A stretch of 64,000 nucleotides of DNA from Actinoplanes lobatus (lineage in GTDB: Bacteria > Actinomycetota > Actinomycetes > Mycobacteriales > Micromonosporaceae): NCBI RefSeq assembly GCF_014205215.1, contig NZ_JACHNC010000001.1, forward strand, positions 5,328,501 to 5,392,500, read 5' to 3'. The notes beneath the pieces were generated by a model, which made no database searches, was not told the origin of the DNA, and saw nothing but the letters and a program-made list of their open reading frames with translations. The position numbers and the translations under genes were made by a program. Of this stretch, positions 42,453-51,202 are shown in pieces; within the stretch, counting starts at the first letter, position 1; each line of letters begins with the position of its first letter.

Positions 42453-44357
42453 ATGGGATGGAGAAGATCTTTCGCCGTGACACTCGTCGCGGCCATCGTG
42501 GCGGCCTCGGCGGGACCCGCCGGCTCCGCCGCGGCCGCGTCGTCGTTCGGCTATCTACAGCCGGGCGGTCAGCCACGCCTCGTCGAGAAGGTGCCGGTCA
42601 ACGTGGTGTTCGTCGGCTACGAGCCGGCCCAGGTGGCGAAGTCCGGCTTCCTGGCCGAGTTGGCCGGGGAGTACGAGCCGGTGGTCCGTTCCCGGCTGTG
42701 GTACGGCGTGACCGAGAAGCTCGGCATCAAGTACCGATACGACTACCGCCTCACGTACACCGGCAAGCCGTACGAGGACCAGCTTTTCAAGCAGCTCGGC
42801 AAACTGGCGAAGCCGGCGCCGCTCACCGCCTACCAGCAGGCCTACAACGACCAGGCGAACAACGTCCTGGACATCGCGGACAACCACACGATCGACGCCC
42901 CGAGCGTGGAGAAGTGGCTGGCCTTCAACCCGCCGGCCGGTGTGGACACCCGCCGCAACACCGTCTTCTTCATCAACTGGTACGGGCGCAGCGATTTCGA
43001 GCACCACGTCTACACGAAGACCGGTGAGCCCGACCCGGACACCGGCTACGACTTCGGTGTCCAGCGGGAGAGCCGCAAGCTGATCGCCTGGGGCGGCACC
43101 ACCGCCGACGACGAGGAGACCGGTCTGGGCGCCACCCGGCGGGTCTGGTTCCACGACCTGTCGGCCGGCCCGGAGGCCTGGACCAGCAATTTCGACGTGG
43201 ACAACCCGGACCTCGACGGTGACGGCGTGGTCGACTACCGGATGCCGCCGACCTGGGAGTACGCCACCGGTGGCTTCCGCTCGCCGTCCGCGCTCGCCGG
43301 CGACCTCGGCAAAATCACCCGGTACGTGGCGCTGAACCTGCTGTTCACCACGTCCCCGATCTACCCGGTGGAGCTGCCGACCACCAACCCGCCGCGGACG
43401 CTCAACCTTGACAACAACACGTACGAGGGCTGGCCCGGTGTTGACGCGTCGGCCAGGTACATCAAGCCGAAGCTGCTCATTGACGAGTTGAGTGAACTGC
43501 GCTGGCGCAACCGGTTCAGCCACGACCAGCAGGATCTGCCGTACGATGCCCGCGCCGAGGAGTGCTATCTCGGTGTGCTCACCGACGAGTCGTGCTACCC
43601 GGACAGCGGCTACCCGGCGGTCGCCAACCTGTACCTTTACAACACCGAGAACCTCGACCGCGCCCTCGACGACCAGGGCAAGGTGGACTACGAGATCCCG
43701 CTGTTCAACTACGCGGTCGGTGAGGGTGTGGACACCCCGGGCCTCGGGTTCGCCGACGACAACTACGTCGACGGCGACCAGAGCTACGTGTTCTCGTTCA
43801 TCTCCCCGGACGTGGTCGCCTCCGGCTACGGCCTGACCACCACCCAGATCCACGAGGTCGGCCACCACCTGGGCATGAGCCACCCGCACGACGGCTACGA
43901 CAGCGCCACCGGCGTCGACTACGGCACGGACGGCGAGTTCTACTTCGCCAACGCCGGCGACGAGAACAACTCGATGATGAGTTACATCGACGTGAACTGG
44001 GACTTCAGCCAGTTCGACCGGGACAACAGCGACCGGTTCCTGACCGCCGCCTACTGGGAGGCCGCGAACCGGCTCGCCGCGACCGTCCCGGCGGGTAAGG
44101 GCCGGACCGCGCTGAAGGCCGCCGACCTGCTGCTGGGCGGCGCGTCGAAGGCGTTCGCGGCGCACGACTACCGGGCCGCGTACGCGCTGGCCGACAAGGC
44201 CTACAGCACGGTCGCCGCCATCCCGGGCGTCGACGCCGGCTCGGTGTCCGCGCAGATGCGCGCCGAGGCCGAGCAGGCCCGCAAGAGCAGCAAGATCCAC
44301 GACGCCCACGAGTTCATCGACACGCTGGCCCCGGAGAGCCCGCGCAGCCAGCCGTGA
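42453..44357 (+). CDS. Secreted zinc metalloprotease, metzincin-like
   Basis: 634 residues. A signal peptide (RRSFAVTLVAAIVAAS, cleavage near AAAASS) is followed by a long unassigned region. The zinc site HEVGHHLGMSH starts at His467 and fits HExxHxxGxxH, with Glu468 as catalytic base and His477 as third ligand. A Met in NSMMSYIDVNWDF, 30-40 residues later, could be the Met-turn. The C-terminal 100 residues are helical. The substrate is unknown. ATG 42453 (MGWRRS) is divergent from the ABC ATPase. Confidence 0.85.
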   Translation: MGWRRSFAVTLVAAIVAASAGPAGSAAAASSFGYLQPGGQPRLVEKVPVNVVFVGYEPAQVAKSGFLAELAGEYEPVVRSRLWYGVTEKLGIKYRYDYRLTYTGKPYEDQLFKQLGKLAKPAPLTAYQQAYNDQANNVLDIADNHTIDAPSVEKWLAFNPPAGVDTRRNTVFFINWYGRSDFEHHVYTKTGEPDPDTGYDFGVQRESRKLIAWGGTTADDEETGLGATRRVWFHDLSAGPEAWTSNFDVDNPDLDGDGVVDYRMPPTWEYATGGFRSPSALAGDLGKITRYVALNLLFTTSPIYPVELPTTNPPRTLNLDNNTYEGWPGVDASARYIKPKLLIDELSELRWRNRFSHDQQDLPYDARAEECYLGVLTDESCYPDSGYPAVANLYLYNTENLDRALDDQGKVDYEIPLFNYAVGEGVDTPGLGFADDNYVDGDQSYVFSFISPDVVASGYGLTTTQIHEVGHHLGMSHPHDGYDSATGVDYGTDGEFYFANAGDENNSMMSYIDVNWDFSQFDRDNSDRFLTAAYWEAANRLAATVPAGKGRTALKAADLLLGGASKAFAAHDYRAAYALADKAYSTVAAIPGVDAGSVSAQMRAEAEQARKSSKIHDAHEFIDTLAPESPRSQP

Positions 44358-44412
44358 CCCCGCGCCGGCCCCGGGCTTCCCGGGGCCGGCTTTCCACCCC
44401 GTGGGTGGTCAC

Positions 44413-44781
44413 TCACAGGTCGCAGAGTCGCGCTCCGGTGCGCATTTCCGAGAGGTACGACCGGAGCGCGGCCGTCCGTTCCTCAGCTTCCCGGATCAGG
44501 GTCTCCGCCACACCTCCCCAATCGTCCGGGCCCGGATCGTCGGGCAGCGCGGCGAACACCTCGGCGATCTCCCGGACGGTGAGGCCGACCCGCTGCGCCA
44601 CCTTCGCCACCCGGATCCGGCAGGCCGCGTCGGTACTGAACCGGCGCTGGTCACTGCTGGTGCGCTCGGCCCGGACGATGCCGTGCCGTTCGTAGAACCG
44701 AACCGCCGAGGTGGCCACCCCGCTGTCCGCGGCAACCTCCCCGACCGTCAGCGTGTAACTGCTGGAGAGCTGTGCGGTCAT
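44413..44781 (-). CDS. MerR-family regulator
   Basis: 122 residues from ATG 44779-44781 (MTAQLSSSY) with GAGGA just upstream. An upstream ATG at 44820 would put the start codon inside the operator palindrome. The MerR helix-turn-helix and wing read LTVGEVAADSGVATSAVRFY, ERHGIV, SDQRRFSTDAACRIRVAKVA. A coiled-coil dimer helix and a C-terminal Cys (ARLCDL) follow. One Cys alone does not make a SoxR iron-sulfur site. It is divergent from the FMN reductase gene. Confidence 0.88.
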   Translation of the reverse strand: MTAQLSSSYTLTVGEVAADSGVATSAVRFYERHGIVRAERTSSDQRRFSTDAACRIRVAKVAQRVGLTVREIAEVFAALPDDPGPDDWGGVAETLIREAEERTAALRSYLSEMRTGARLCDL

Positions 44782-44806
44782 TTCCTCATACTGCTCCGCG
44801 CCGGGC

Positions 44807-44838
44807 CTTGACTTCAACATATGTTGAAGGCCGAGTCT
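44807..44838. promoter_or_regulatory. MerR-type operator and promoter
   Basis: The perfect 18-bp palindrome CTTCAACATATGTTGAAG (44812-44829) lies directly after a -35-like TTGACT (44807-44812). A weak -10 (GAGTCT, 44832-44837) stands 19 bp away, which is the long spacer typical of MerR-activated promoters. Transcription would start almost at the ATG of the FMN reductase (44845). Confidence 0.6.
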
Positions 44839-44844
44839 GGCCGT

Positions 44845-45453
44845 ATGACTGAGACGTCCGTTGCCGAAGTACCCACCTCCAGCACCGTGGGAGACGAGCC
44901 GCTGCGACTCGCGGTGATCTCCGCCAGCGTCCGTGACCAGCGGATGGGGCGCGCCCTGGCCGAGTGGGCGGCCTTCCGCGCCGCGGCCGCCGGCGCCGAG
45001 GTGGACCTGATCGACTGCGCCGAGTGCGCGCTGCCCGACGACGGCGGACTGCGTCCCGGCGGAAGCACCGGCTCACCGGTCGCCGAGCGCCTCGACGCCG
45101 CCGACGCCTTCGTGTTCGTCACCCCGGAGTACAACCACAGCTATCCGGCGAGCATCAAGCGCCTCATCGACTGGCACTACCGGGAGTGGATGTTCAAGCC
45201 GGCCACCGTTCTGTCATACGGCGTCCACGGTGGCCTGCTCGCCACCGAGCACCTGCGCGGCGTCCTGGCCGAACTGCACGTCGTCACCACCCGGCGGGTC
45301 GTCGGCCTGAGCCAACCGTGGTCCGACCTGAGCCCCGCCGGATACACCCCACCCGCCGACGTGACCGAGGCGTTCGGCTCCGCCGTCCACGAACTCACCT
45401 GGTGGGCCGGCCTGCTGCGCACCGCCCGCCGCGAGCGCCCCTACGCCCGCTGA
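44845..45453 (+). CDS. NADPH-dependent FMN reductase
   Basis: 202 residues from ATG 44845 (MTETSVAEVP). It has the flavodoxin-like FMN reductase fold: LRLAVISASVRDQRMGRALA (phosphate loop), DAFVFVTPEYNHSYPASIKR (the PEYN motif that holds the flavin ring), and LSYGVHGGLLATEHLR. It reduces FMN or quinone-like compounds. A MerR palindrome sits just upstream, so it is probably induced by the ligand sensed by the neighbouring regulator. Confidence 0.92.
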   Translation: MTETSVAEVPTSSTVGDEPLRLAVISASVRDQRMGRALAEWAAFRAAAAGAEVDLIDCAECALPDDGGLRPGGSTGSPVAERLDAADAFVFVTPEYNHSYPASIKRLIDWHYREWMFKPATVLSYGVHGGLLATEHLRGVLAELHVVTTRRVVGLSQPWSDLSPAGYTPPADVTEAFGSAVHELTWWAGLLRTARRERPYAR

Positions 45454-45785
45454 TGCCACGCCACACCGAAACGCGGTAAGCCGGGCTGCCGAACCACACC
45501 GGCCAAGCGCGGACCGAGCTGCCCGCCTTGCCGCGGCAACTGTCGACGGCGATCGGCGGGGCGGCCGTCGCGGTGACGCTCAGCGTGCTGGTCCGCGAGC
45601 GGACCGGTGATGGGGGAGTGGCCGCGATGCTCAGGTGGACCGTCACCGCTGACCGGCCGAATCGCAAGGCGGCCGCGATGGTGGTGAGACCGGGCGGCCC
45701 CGACGGGGGGTGGGGCCGCCCGGATCGCCGGGTGGCCTCGATGGTGGTGAGCTTGCGCCCGGGATCCACACGGCGATGGTCAGGC
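45454..45785. terminator. Convergent intergenic region with one strong hairpin
   Basis: CGGGCGGCCCC (45691-45701) pairs with GGGGCCGCCCG (45712-45722), an 11-bp stem with a 10-nt loop. It lies between the FMN reductase (+) and the TetR gene (-) and probably ends both. Direct copies of CGATGGTGGTGAG flank it (near 45676 and 45738). No gene is seen in the remaining DNA. Confidence 0.6.
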
Positions 45786-46352
45786 TCATCGGGGCGCGCG
45801 CAGGCCGGCGATCAGGATGGCGGTCATTCGGCGCGGGTCGTACCGGTCGTCGCTGGCCGCGCCGATGCAGAGGTTTCCGACCGCGCGCAGCAGTTGGTAG
45901 GCGCCCAGGCCGGGGATCACCTGGCCGGCCTCGGTGGCGGCGGCGAGCAGGGTGTCGCAGACCGGTACGAGCCGGTCCACGAAGTAGGCGTGCAGGGCCT
46001 CGAAGGTGGCGTCGCCGGAGCGCAGCGCCTCGGGTAGGCCGTGCTTGGTGATCAGGAAGTCGACGAACAGGTCGATCCAGCGGGCCAGCGCCTCGTGCGG
46101 GGTCGCGCTGTCGGCGAGCAGGGCGGGCCCGGCCTCGGCGCAGGCCTCCACCTGGTGCCGGTAGACGGCGACGATCAGGTCGGCGCGGGTCGGGAAGTGC
46201 CGGTAGATGGTGCCGACGCCGACCCCGGCCCGGAAGGCGATGTCGCGGACGGGGGCGTCGACGCCGGATGCCACGAACGCCGCGGCGGCCGCGTCCAGCA
46301 GGGTCTGCTCGTTGCGGCGGGCGTCGGCCCGTTTCCGCGGCACGGCGGCCAC
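45786..46352 (-). CDS. TetR-family regulator
   Basis: 188 residues from GTG 46350-46352. The helix-turn-helix is ARRNEQTLLDAAAAAFVASG, then VRDIAFRAGVGVGTIYRHFP. The C-terminal ligand domain is of the common SBP-like TetR type. It is divergent from an aldo/keto reductase gene with two matching operators in the gap, so it probably represses itself and the reductase. Confidence 0.92.
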   Translation of the reverse strand: MAAVPRKRADARRNEQTLLDAAAAAFVASGVDAPVRDIAFRAGVGVGTIYRHFPTRADLIVAVYRHQVEACAEAGPALLADSATPHEALARWIDLFVDFLITKHGLPEALRSGDATFEALHAYFVDRLVPVCDTLLAAATEAGQVIPGLGAYQLLRAVGNLCIGAASDDRYDPRRMTAILIAGLRAPR

Positions 46353-46381
46353 CTGTTACCTCCGTCACTCCGATTGGTAAA

Positions 46382-46424
46382 CGGAACACTGTTCCGTATC
46401 GTTGGTTAACGGAACGTGGTTCCG
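46382..46424. promoter_or_regulatory. Twin TetR operators CGGAAC-N3-GTTCCG
   Basis: CGGAACACTGTTCCG (46382-46396) and CGGAACGTGGTTCCG (46410-46424) are two inverted repeats with the same arms, 28 bp apart centre to centre. They lie between tetR and the aldo/keto reductase gene. Confidence 0.75.
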
Positions 46425-46454
46425 GTTCCACTCACGTTACCTGAGGAGACCGCC

Positions 46455-47474
46455 ATGCAGTACCGCACCCTCGGCCGTACCGGCGTGCAGGTCAGCACCC
46501 TCGTGCTCGGCGCGATGAACTTCGGCCGGATCGGGAACACCACCCAGCGGGACGCCGACGCCATGATCGGCGCCGCCCTCGACGCCGGCGTCAACCTGAT
46601 CGACACCGCCGACTGGTACAGCGACGGTCAGTCGGAGGAGATGGTCGGCAAGGCCATCGCCGGCCGCCGCGACGACATCGTGCTGGCCACCAAGGCGACC
46701 ATGCCGATGAGCGACAACCCCAACCACCGGGGCGGTTCACGCCGCTGGCTCTTCACGGCGCTCGACGACAGTCTGCGCCGCCTCGGCGCCGACCACGTCG
46801 ACCTCTACCAGATCCACCGGTGGGATCCGGAGACCGGCGACGAGGAGACCCTGGCCGCGCTGACCGACCTGCAACGTGCCGGGAAGATCCGCTACTTCGG
46901 GTCGTCGACGTTCCCCGCCTACCGGATCGTGCAGGCGCAGTGGGCGGCCCGGGAGCACCGTCTGAGCCGGTATGTCACCGAGCAGCCCAGCTACTCGATC
47001 CTCCAGCGCGGCATCGAGGCCCACGTCCTGCCGGCCACCCGGGAGTACGGGATGGGCGTGCTGACCTGGAGCCCGCTCGCCTCGGGCTGGCTGTCCGGGG
47101 CGGTCCGGGTCGGCCGGGAGATCACCACGAACCGCTCGGCGATCCTGCCCGAGCGCTTCGACCTCACCATCGCGTCCAACCGGGCCCGGATGGACGCCGT
47201 CGAACGGCTCGCCGTGGTCGCCGACCAGGCCGGACTCACGATGATCCAGCTGGCCCTCGGCTTCGTCACCGCGCACCCGGCGGTGACCGGTGCGATCATC
47301 GGCCCGCGCACGACGGCCCACCTGGAGGCGCAGCTCGCGGCCGCGGACACGGTGCTGCCGGCGGACGTGCTGGACGCGATCGACGAGATCGTCGCGCCCG
47401 GGGTGGATCTGGCCGCGCACGAGAAGTTCGACACGCCCCCGGACCTGCTGGATGCCGCGCTGCGCCGCCGGTGA
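46455..47474 (+). CDS. Aldo/keto reductase
   Basis: 339 residues from ATG 46455 (MQYRTLGRTG) with GAGGAG upstream. It is a TIM-barrel AKR with LIDTADWYSDGQSEEMVGKA (catalytic Asp and Tyr), the Lys in LATKATMP, QIHRWDPETGDEETL and the NADPH-binding end TGAIIGPRTTAHLE. It reduces aldehydes or ketones. It is probably de-repressed when the adjacent TetR binds ligand. Confidence 0.93.
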   Translation: MQYRTLGRTGVQVSTLVLGAMNFGRIGNTTQRDADAMIGAALDAGVNLIDTADWYSDGQSEEMVGKAIAGRRDDIVLATKATMPMSDNPNHRGGSRRWLFTALDDSLRRLGADHVDLYQIHRWDPETGDEETLAALTDLQRAGKIRYFGSSTFPAYRIVQAQWAAREHRLSRYVTEQPSYSILQRGIEAHVLPATREYGMGVLTWSPLASGWLSGAVRVGREITTNRSAILPERFDLTIASNRARMDAVERLAVVADQAGLTMIQLALGFVTAHPAVTGAIIGPRTTAHLEAQLAAADTVLPADVLDAIDEIVAPGVDLAAHEKFDTPPDLLDAALRRR

Positions 47475-47487
47475 GAAGCGGCAGAGC

Positions 47488-47518
47488 CGCCGCCGGGTCG
47501 CAGCAACGCCCGGCGGCG
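47488..47518 (+). terminator. Hairpin after the aldo/keto reductase
   Basis: CGCCGCCGGG pairs with CCCGGCGGCG around an 11-nt loop, 14 bp beyond the stop. Confidence 0.6.
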
Positions 47519-47609
47519 CCTCGCGGGCCGGACCCGGCAGATGGTCGCGGCGCGCCAGGGGACGGCGACCGGTGCGGTCGGGGACGGCTCACCCCGTACC
47601 GGAAATGGT

Positions 47610-47646
47610 CGAAGGCCGCACCCTCGCGCGGAGAATGCGGCCTTCG
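47610..47646 (-). terminator. Hairpin after the sugar permease operon
   Basis: CGAAGGCCGCA (47610-47620) pairs with TGCGGCCTTCG (47636-47646), 18 bp beyond the stop of the minus-strand permease gene. Confidence 0.65.
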
Positions 47647-47663
47647 GGGGTCTTGCGGAGGGG

Positions 47664-48578
47664 TCAGCCCTTGACGCTGCCCGCGAGCAGGCCGCGGACG
47701 AAGTAGCGCTGGAGCAGGAGGAACACCGTGACCGGCACGATGATCGACACGAAGGCGCCGGCGGAGAGCAGGTGCCAGGCCGTGCCGCGGGTGCCGCTCA
47801 GGTTGGACAGCTGCACCGTCATCGGGGAGATCTCCGGCGAGCCGGCGAAGGTCAGCGAGACCAGCAGGTCGTTCCACACCCAGAGGAACTGGAAGATGCC
47901 GAACGCGGCCAGGGCCGGCACGAGCAGCGGCAACAGCACCTTGAAGAAGATCGACACGTGACCCGCGCCGTCGATGCGGGCGGCCTCGATGAGGCTGGCC
48001 GGGACCTCTTTGATGAAGTTGTGCAGCAGGTAGATCGCCAGCGGCAGCGCGAACGTGGAGTGCGACAGCCACAGCGTCCAGAACGTGTTGTTCAGGCCGG
48101 CCTTCACGTAGAGCTGCAGCAGCGGCACCAGGGTGACCTGGAGCGGGACGATCTGCAGCGCGAAGATCGCGATGAACAGGACGTTCTTGCCGGGGAAGTT
48201 CATCCAGGCGAACGCGTACGCGGCCAGCGACGCCAGACACAGCGGGATCACCACCGAGGGGATGGTGATGACCAGCGAGTTCAGGAAGAAGTCGGCCAGG
48301 TTGATGCCGCCGTCGTCGAAGACGGCCCGGTAGTTGTCCAGCGTGACTTCGGGGTCGGAGAAGAACGTCCACCAGCCGGTCCGCTTGATCGCCATCTCCG
48401 GGCGGAACGAGGAGATCAGCAGGCCGAACGTGGGGATCGTCCAGAGCACGGCGATGACGACCGCGGCGAGCGACGCCCACGGCGAGGTGAGCCGGTTCTT
48501 CGCATCCGCCGCGGCGGACAGCTTATGGGCTTCCGACTTCGACACCGGCGTGGTGGTGAGAGGAGCTGCGGTGGTCAT
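47664..48578 (-). CDS. Carbohydrate ABC permease, MalG type
   Basis: 304 residues with six membrane helices. The inner-membrane EAA loop reads LIEAARIDGAGHVSIFFKVL (EAA-x3-G). The sequence ends in RGLLAGSVKG, as MalG-type permeases do. The gene starts one base after the stop of the first permease. It imports a sugar together with the two upstream genes. No ATPase gene is present; actinobacterial sugar importers commonly share a single MsiK ATPase coded elsewhere. Confidence 0.93.
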   Translation of the reverse strand: MTTAAPLTTTPVSKSEAHKLSAAADAKNRLTSPWASLAAVVIAVLWTIPTFGLLISSFRPEMAIKRTGWWTFFSDPEVTLDNYRAVFDDGGINLADFFLNSLVITIPSVVIPLCLASLAAYAFAWMNFPGKNVLFIAIFALQIVPLQVTLVPLLQLYVKAGLNNTFWTLWLSHSTFALPLAIYLLHNFIKEVPASLIEAARIDGAGHVSIFFKVLLPLLVPALAAFGIFQFLWVWNDLLVSLTFAGSPEISPMTVQLSNLSGTRGTAWHLLSAGAFVSIIVPVTVFLLLQRYFVRGLLAGSVKG

Positions 48579-48579
48579 C

Positions 48580-49557
48580 TCACGCCTCCGAACGGCGAAG
48601 CTGGCGGATGTTGTACACGACGATCGGGATGACGAGGATGAACAGCACCACCGCGAGCGCCGAGCCGAGGCCCTTGTCGTTGCTGCGGAAGCTCTGGCTG
48701 TAGAACTCGTTGGCGATCACGTTCGTGTCGAACCGGCCACCGGTCATGGTCTGGACGATGTCGAAGACCTTCAGGGTGCCGATCGCGATGGTGGTCAGCA
48801 CGACCACGACCGCGGGGCGGATCGCGGGCAGCGTGACGAACCGGAACATGCCCCACGGGCCGACGCCGTCGAGGCGGGCCGCTTCGATGATGTCGTCCGG
48901 GATCGCCTTGATGGCCGCCGACAGGACGGTCATCGCGAACCCGGCCTGGATCCAGATCATGACCACGATCAGCAGGAAGGTGTTCAGCGGCGACTCGATC
49001 AGCAACTGCACCGGCTCGCCGCCGAGCCAGACGATGACCTGGTTGATCAGGCCGATCTGCTGGACGTTGCGCTGGTCGGGGCGGTATTCGTACATGAACT
49101 TCCAGATCACCGACGCCGCGACGAACGAGATCGACATGGGCAGGAAGATCAGTGCTTTGGCGAACGACTCCATCCGGGCCTTGTCGACCAGGATGGCGTA
49201 GAGCAGGCCGATGCCGGTCGCCGCGAACGGGGTGACCAGCACCCAGAACGCCGTGTTGCGCAGCACGATGAGCTGCTCGGCGTCGGTGAAGATCTTCGTG
49301 TAGTTGTCCAGGCCGATGAAGTTGCTCAGCGAGGCGTCGAAGAACGACTGGTAGATGGTGCGAACACCGGGGTAGAGCAGCCCGACGCCGAGCATCAGCA
49401 CGGTCGGGAGGAGATAGAGCGCGGCGACCGCACGGTCGCGCTTGCCGGACACCCGGCTGGCGGCGAACAGGACCAGGCCGACGACGGCGGTGAACAACAG
49501 GATCGCCGCGAACATCTGCAGGATCTTGTCTGAGGTGGTGGAGGCGGTGGTGAACAC
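48580..49557 (-). CDS. Carbohydrate ABC permease, MalF type
   Basis: 325 residues from GTG 49555-49557. It has an extra N-terminal helix pair, then the six-helix core with the EAA loop IIEAARLDGVGPWGMFRFVT. It forms a heterodimer with the MalG-type partner just downstream. A hairpin separates it from the binding-protein gene, which would lower permease expression relative to the binding protein. Confidence 0.93.
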   Translation of the reverse strand: MFTTASTTSDKILQMFAAILLFTAVVGLVLFAASRVSGKRDRAVAALYLLPTVLMLGVGLLYPGVRTIYQSFFDASLSNFIGLDNYTKIFTDAEQLIVLRNTAFWVLVTPFAATGIGLLYAILVDKARMESFAKALIFLPMSISFVAASVIWKFMYEYRPDQRNVQQIGLINQVIVWLGGEPVQLLIESPLNTFLLIVVMIWIQAGFAMTVLSAAIKAIPDDIIEAARLDGVGPWGMFRFVTLPAIRPAVVVVLTTIAIGTLKVFDIVQTMTGGRFDTNVIANEFYSQSFRSNDKGLGSALAVVLFILVIPIVVYNIRQLRRSEA

Positions 49558-49626
49558 GCGGCCCGTTCCTCCTTGGCTTGACGCAAGCGAGAGGTTAAGT
49601 GAAGAACAGATGTGGGCGAACTGCCA

Positions 49627-49657
49627 GGGCCGGTCGGGTATGACCCCCGACCGGCCC
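49627..49657 (-). terminator. Hairpin between the binding-protein and permease genes
   Basis: GGGCCGGTCGGG pairs perfectly with CCCGACCGGCCC (12 bp, 7-nt loop TATGACC). Inside an operon it probably acts as a partial terminator or an RNA-stabilising end. Confidence 0.65.
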
Positions 49658-49673
49658 CGGTATTACCAGTTCG

Positions 49674-51038
49674 TCACTTGGGCCAAGAGTTCTCGATGTT
49701 GTCGAGCGTGGTCTTGGTGTCCTGACCGGTGATCCAGGCCGTCGTCTGCTTCCAGAACGAGTTGGCGCCGACCGCACCGGGCATCATGTCCGAACCGTCG
49801 AAGCGGAACTGCGCGTTCGGGTCCTGGAGGATGCCGGCCGAGAGCTGGTCGATCGGGTTGGTCAGGTTCGCCGGGTCGAGACCCTTGTTCGCGGAGACCC
49901 AGCCCGAGGAGAGCTTGGCCTTGGTGTTCGCCCACACGTCGCTGGACAGGTAGGTCTGGAAGGCCTTGACCTCCGGACGGTCCGCGAACGCCAGGACGAA
50001 CTCACCGCCGCCGAGGACCGGCTTGCTGGTGGCGTCCTTGCCCGGCAGGTAGAAGGCGTAGATGTCGCCGTCCTTGGCCACCTTGGTGCCGGCCGGGAAG
50101 TTGGCCGCGTAGAAGCTGGCCTGGCGGTGCAGCGAGCACTGGCCGTCGAGGATCGGCAGACCCGCGTCCTGGAAGGTGGTGCCGGCGATGCTCTTGACGT
50201 CGCCGAGGCCGCCGTTCACGTACTTGTCGTTCTTGAGGTAGGCGCCCACGGCGTCCAGGGCCTGGGTGGCCTCGGGGCCGTTGAAGGGGATCTCGTGCTT
50301 GACCCACTTGTCGTAGGCCTCCGCCCCGGAGAGGCGGAGCATGAAGTCCTCCATCCAGTCGGTGAGCGGCCAACCGGTCGCCTCACCGGACGCGATGCCG
50401 GCACACCACGGCTTGCCGCCGTCCGCGACGATCTTGTCGCTGAGCGCCTTGAGCTCGTCGAGGGTGGTCGGGATCTGGTAGCCCTTGTCCGCGAACTCCT
50501 TCGGCGAATACCACACCAGGGACTTCACGTTGGCGCCCAGCGGCGCGGCGTAGAACTTGCCGTCGACCGTGCCGTAGGCCTTCCAGTCGGGGCCGAAGAA
50601 CTTGTCGACGTTGGCGGCGGTCTCGGCCGGGGCCTCGACGGCCTTGCCGGTCTTCACCAGGTTCTGCAGCAGACCCGGCTGCGGCACGTAGGCGATGTCC
50701 GGCGGGCTGCCGGCCTCGGCGCGGACCAGGATCTGGGTCTCGAAGGCCTTGTCGCCCTCGTACTTGACCGTGACACCGGTGCACTGCTCGAAGGGCTTGT
50801 AGGACTCCTTGTGCGGAGTGTCCTCCGGGGTGACGATGCCGGTGTAGATCGTGACCGTCTTGCCCTTCAGGTCACCGAACGCGGTGTAGGGCGAGCAGTC
50901 GATCGCCGCCGCCGACGAGCCGTTGGTGGCCTCGGTGTCGTCGCTGTCGCCGCAGGCGCTGAGGCCGAAGACCAGCCCCACGCTGAGGGCACCGGCGAGC
51001 GCGACCCGCGATCGCGAACTCCCACGTTGAACGAACAT
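49674..51038 (-). CDS. Sugar-binding lipoprotein of an ABC importer
   Basis: 454 residues from ATG 51036-51038 (MFVQRGSSRS) with GGGAGCGG upstream. The lipoprotein signal ends in the lipobox LSAC. The mature part is a family-1 solute-binding fold: VTIYTGIVTPEDTPHKESYK, PPDIAYVPQPG, LPILDGQCSLHRQASFYAAN, and GGEFVLAF. It is anchored outside the membrane and delivers sugar to the two permeases downstream. The sugar is unknown. Confidence 0.92.
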   Translation of the reverse strand: MFVQRGSSRSRVALAGALSVGLVFGLSACGDSDDTEATNGSSAAAIDCSPYTAFGDLKGKTVTIYTGIVTPEDTPHKESYKPFEQCTGVTVKYEGDKAFETQILVRAEAGSPPDIAYVPQPGLLQNLVKTGKAVEAPAETAANVDKFFGPDWKAYGTVDGKFYAAPLGANVKSLVWYSPKEFADKGYQIPTTLDELKALSDKIVADGGKPWCAGIASGEATGWPLTDWMEDFMLRLSGAEAYDKWVKHEIPFNGPEATQALDAVGAYLKNDKYVNGGLGDVKSIAGTTFQDAGLPILDGQCSLHRQASFYAANFPAGTKVAKDGDIYAFYLPGKDATSKPVLGGGEFVLAFADRPEVKAFQTYLSSDVWANTKAKLSSGWVSANKGLDPANLTNPIDQLSAGILQDPNAQFRFDGSDMMPGAVGANSFWKQTTAWITGQDTKTTLDNIENSWPK

Positions 51039-51088
51039 ACCGCTCCCTATGTCTATAGCGCCTCCGGCGCCTTGCGGCGCCGCCGTCC

Positions 51089-51202
51089 GAAGCGCTTCTT
51101 GACCAACAGTCAAGAGGTAACCAGCAAGTTGCGCAATGATTTCAGCGCGATCGAGTCGGTAACGATATCGCTGCGACCCATCGGCACCTTAACCGGTTAA
51201 GG
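51089..51202. promoter_or_regulatory. Three inverted repeats upstream of the sugar importer
   Basis: GAAGCGCTTC (51089-51098), TCTTGAC-CAACA-GTCAAGA (51097-51115) and the perfect CCTTAACCGGTTAAGG (51187-51202) lie in the 346-bp region between the importer and the UDP-glucose dehydrogenase gene. The first and third have the central CG of LacI-family operators, which usually control such importers. No regulator gene is adjacent. Confidence 0.45.

Noticed and set aside
44782-44820. Longer MerR start at 44820
   Set aside because: That ATG lies in the centre of the perfect operator palindrome. The ATG at 44781 leaves the operator free.
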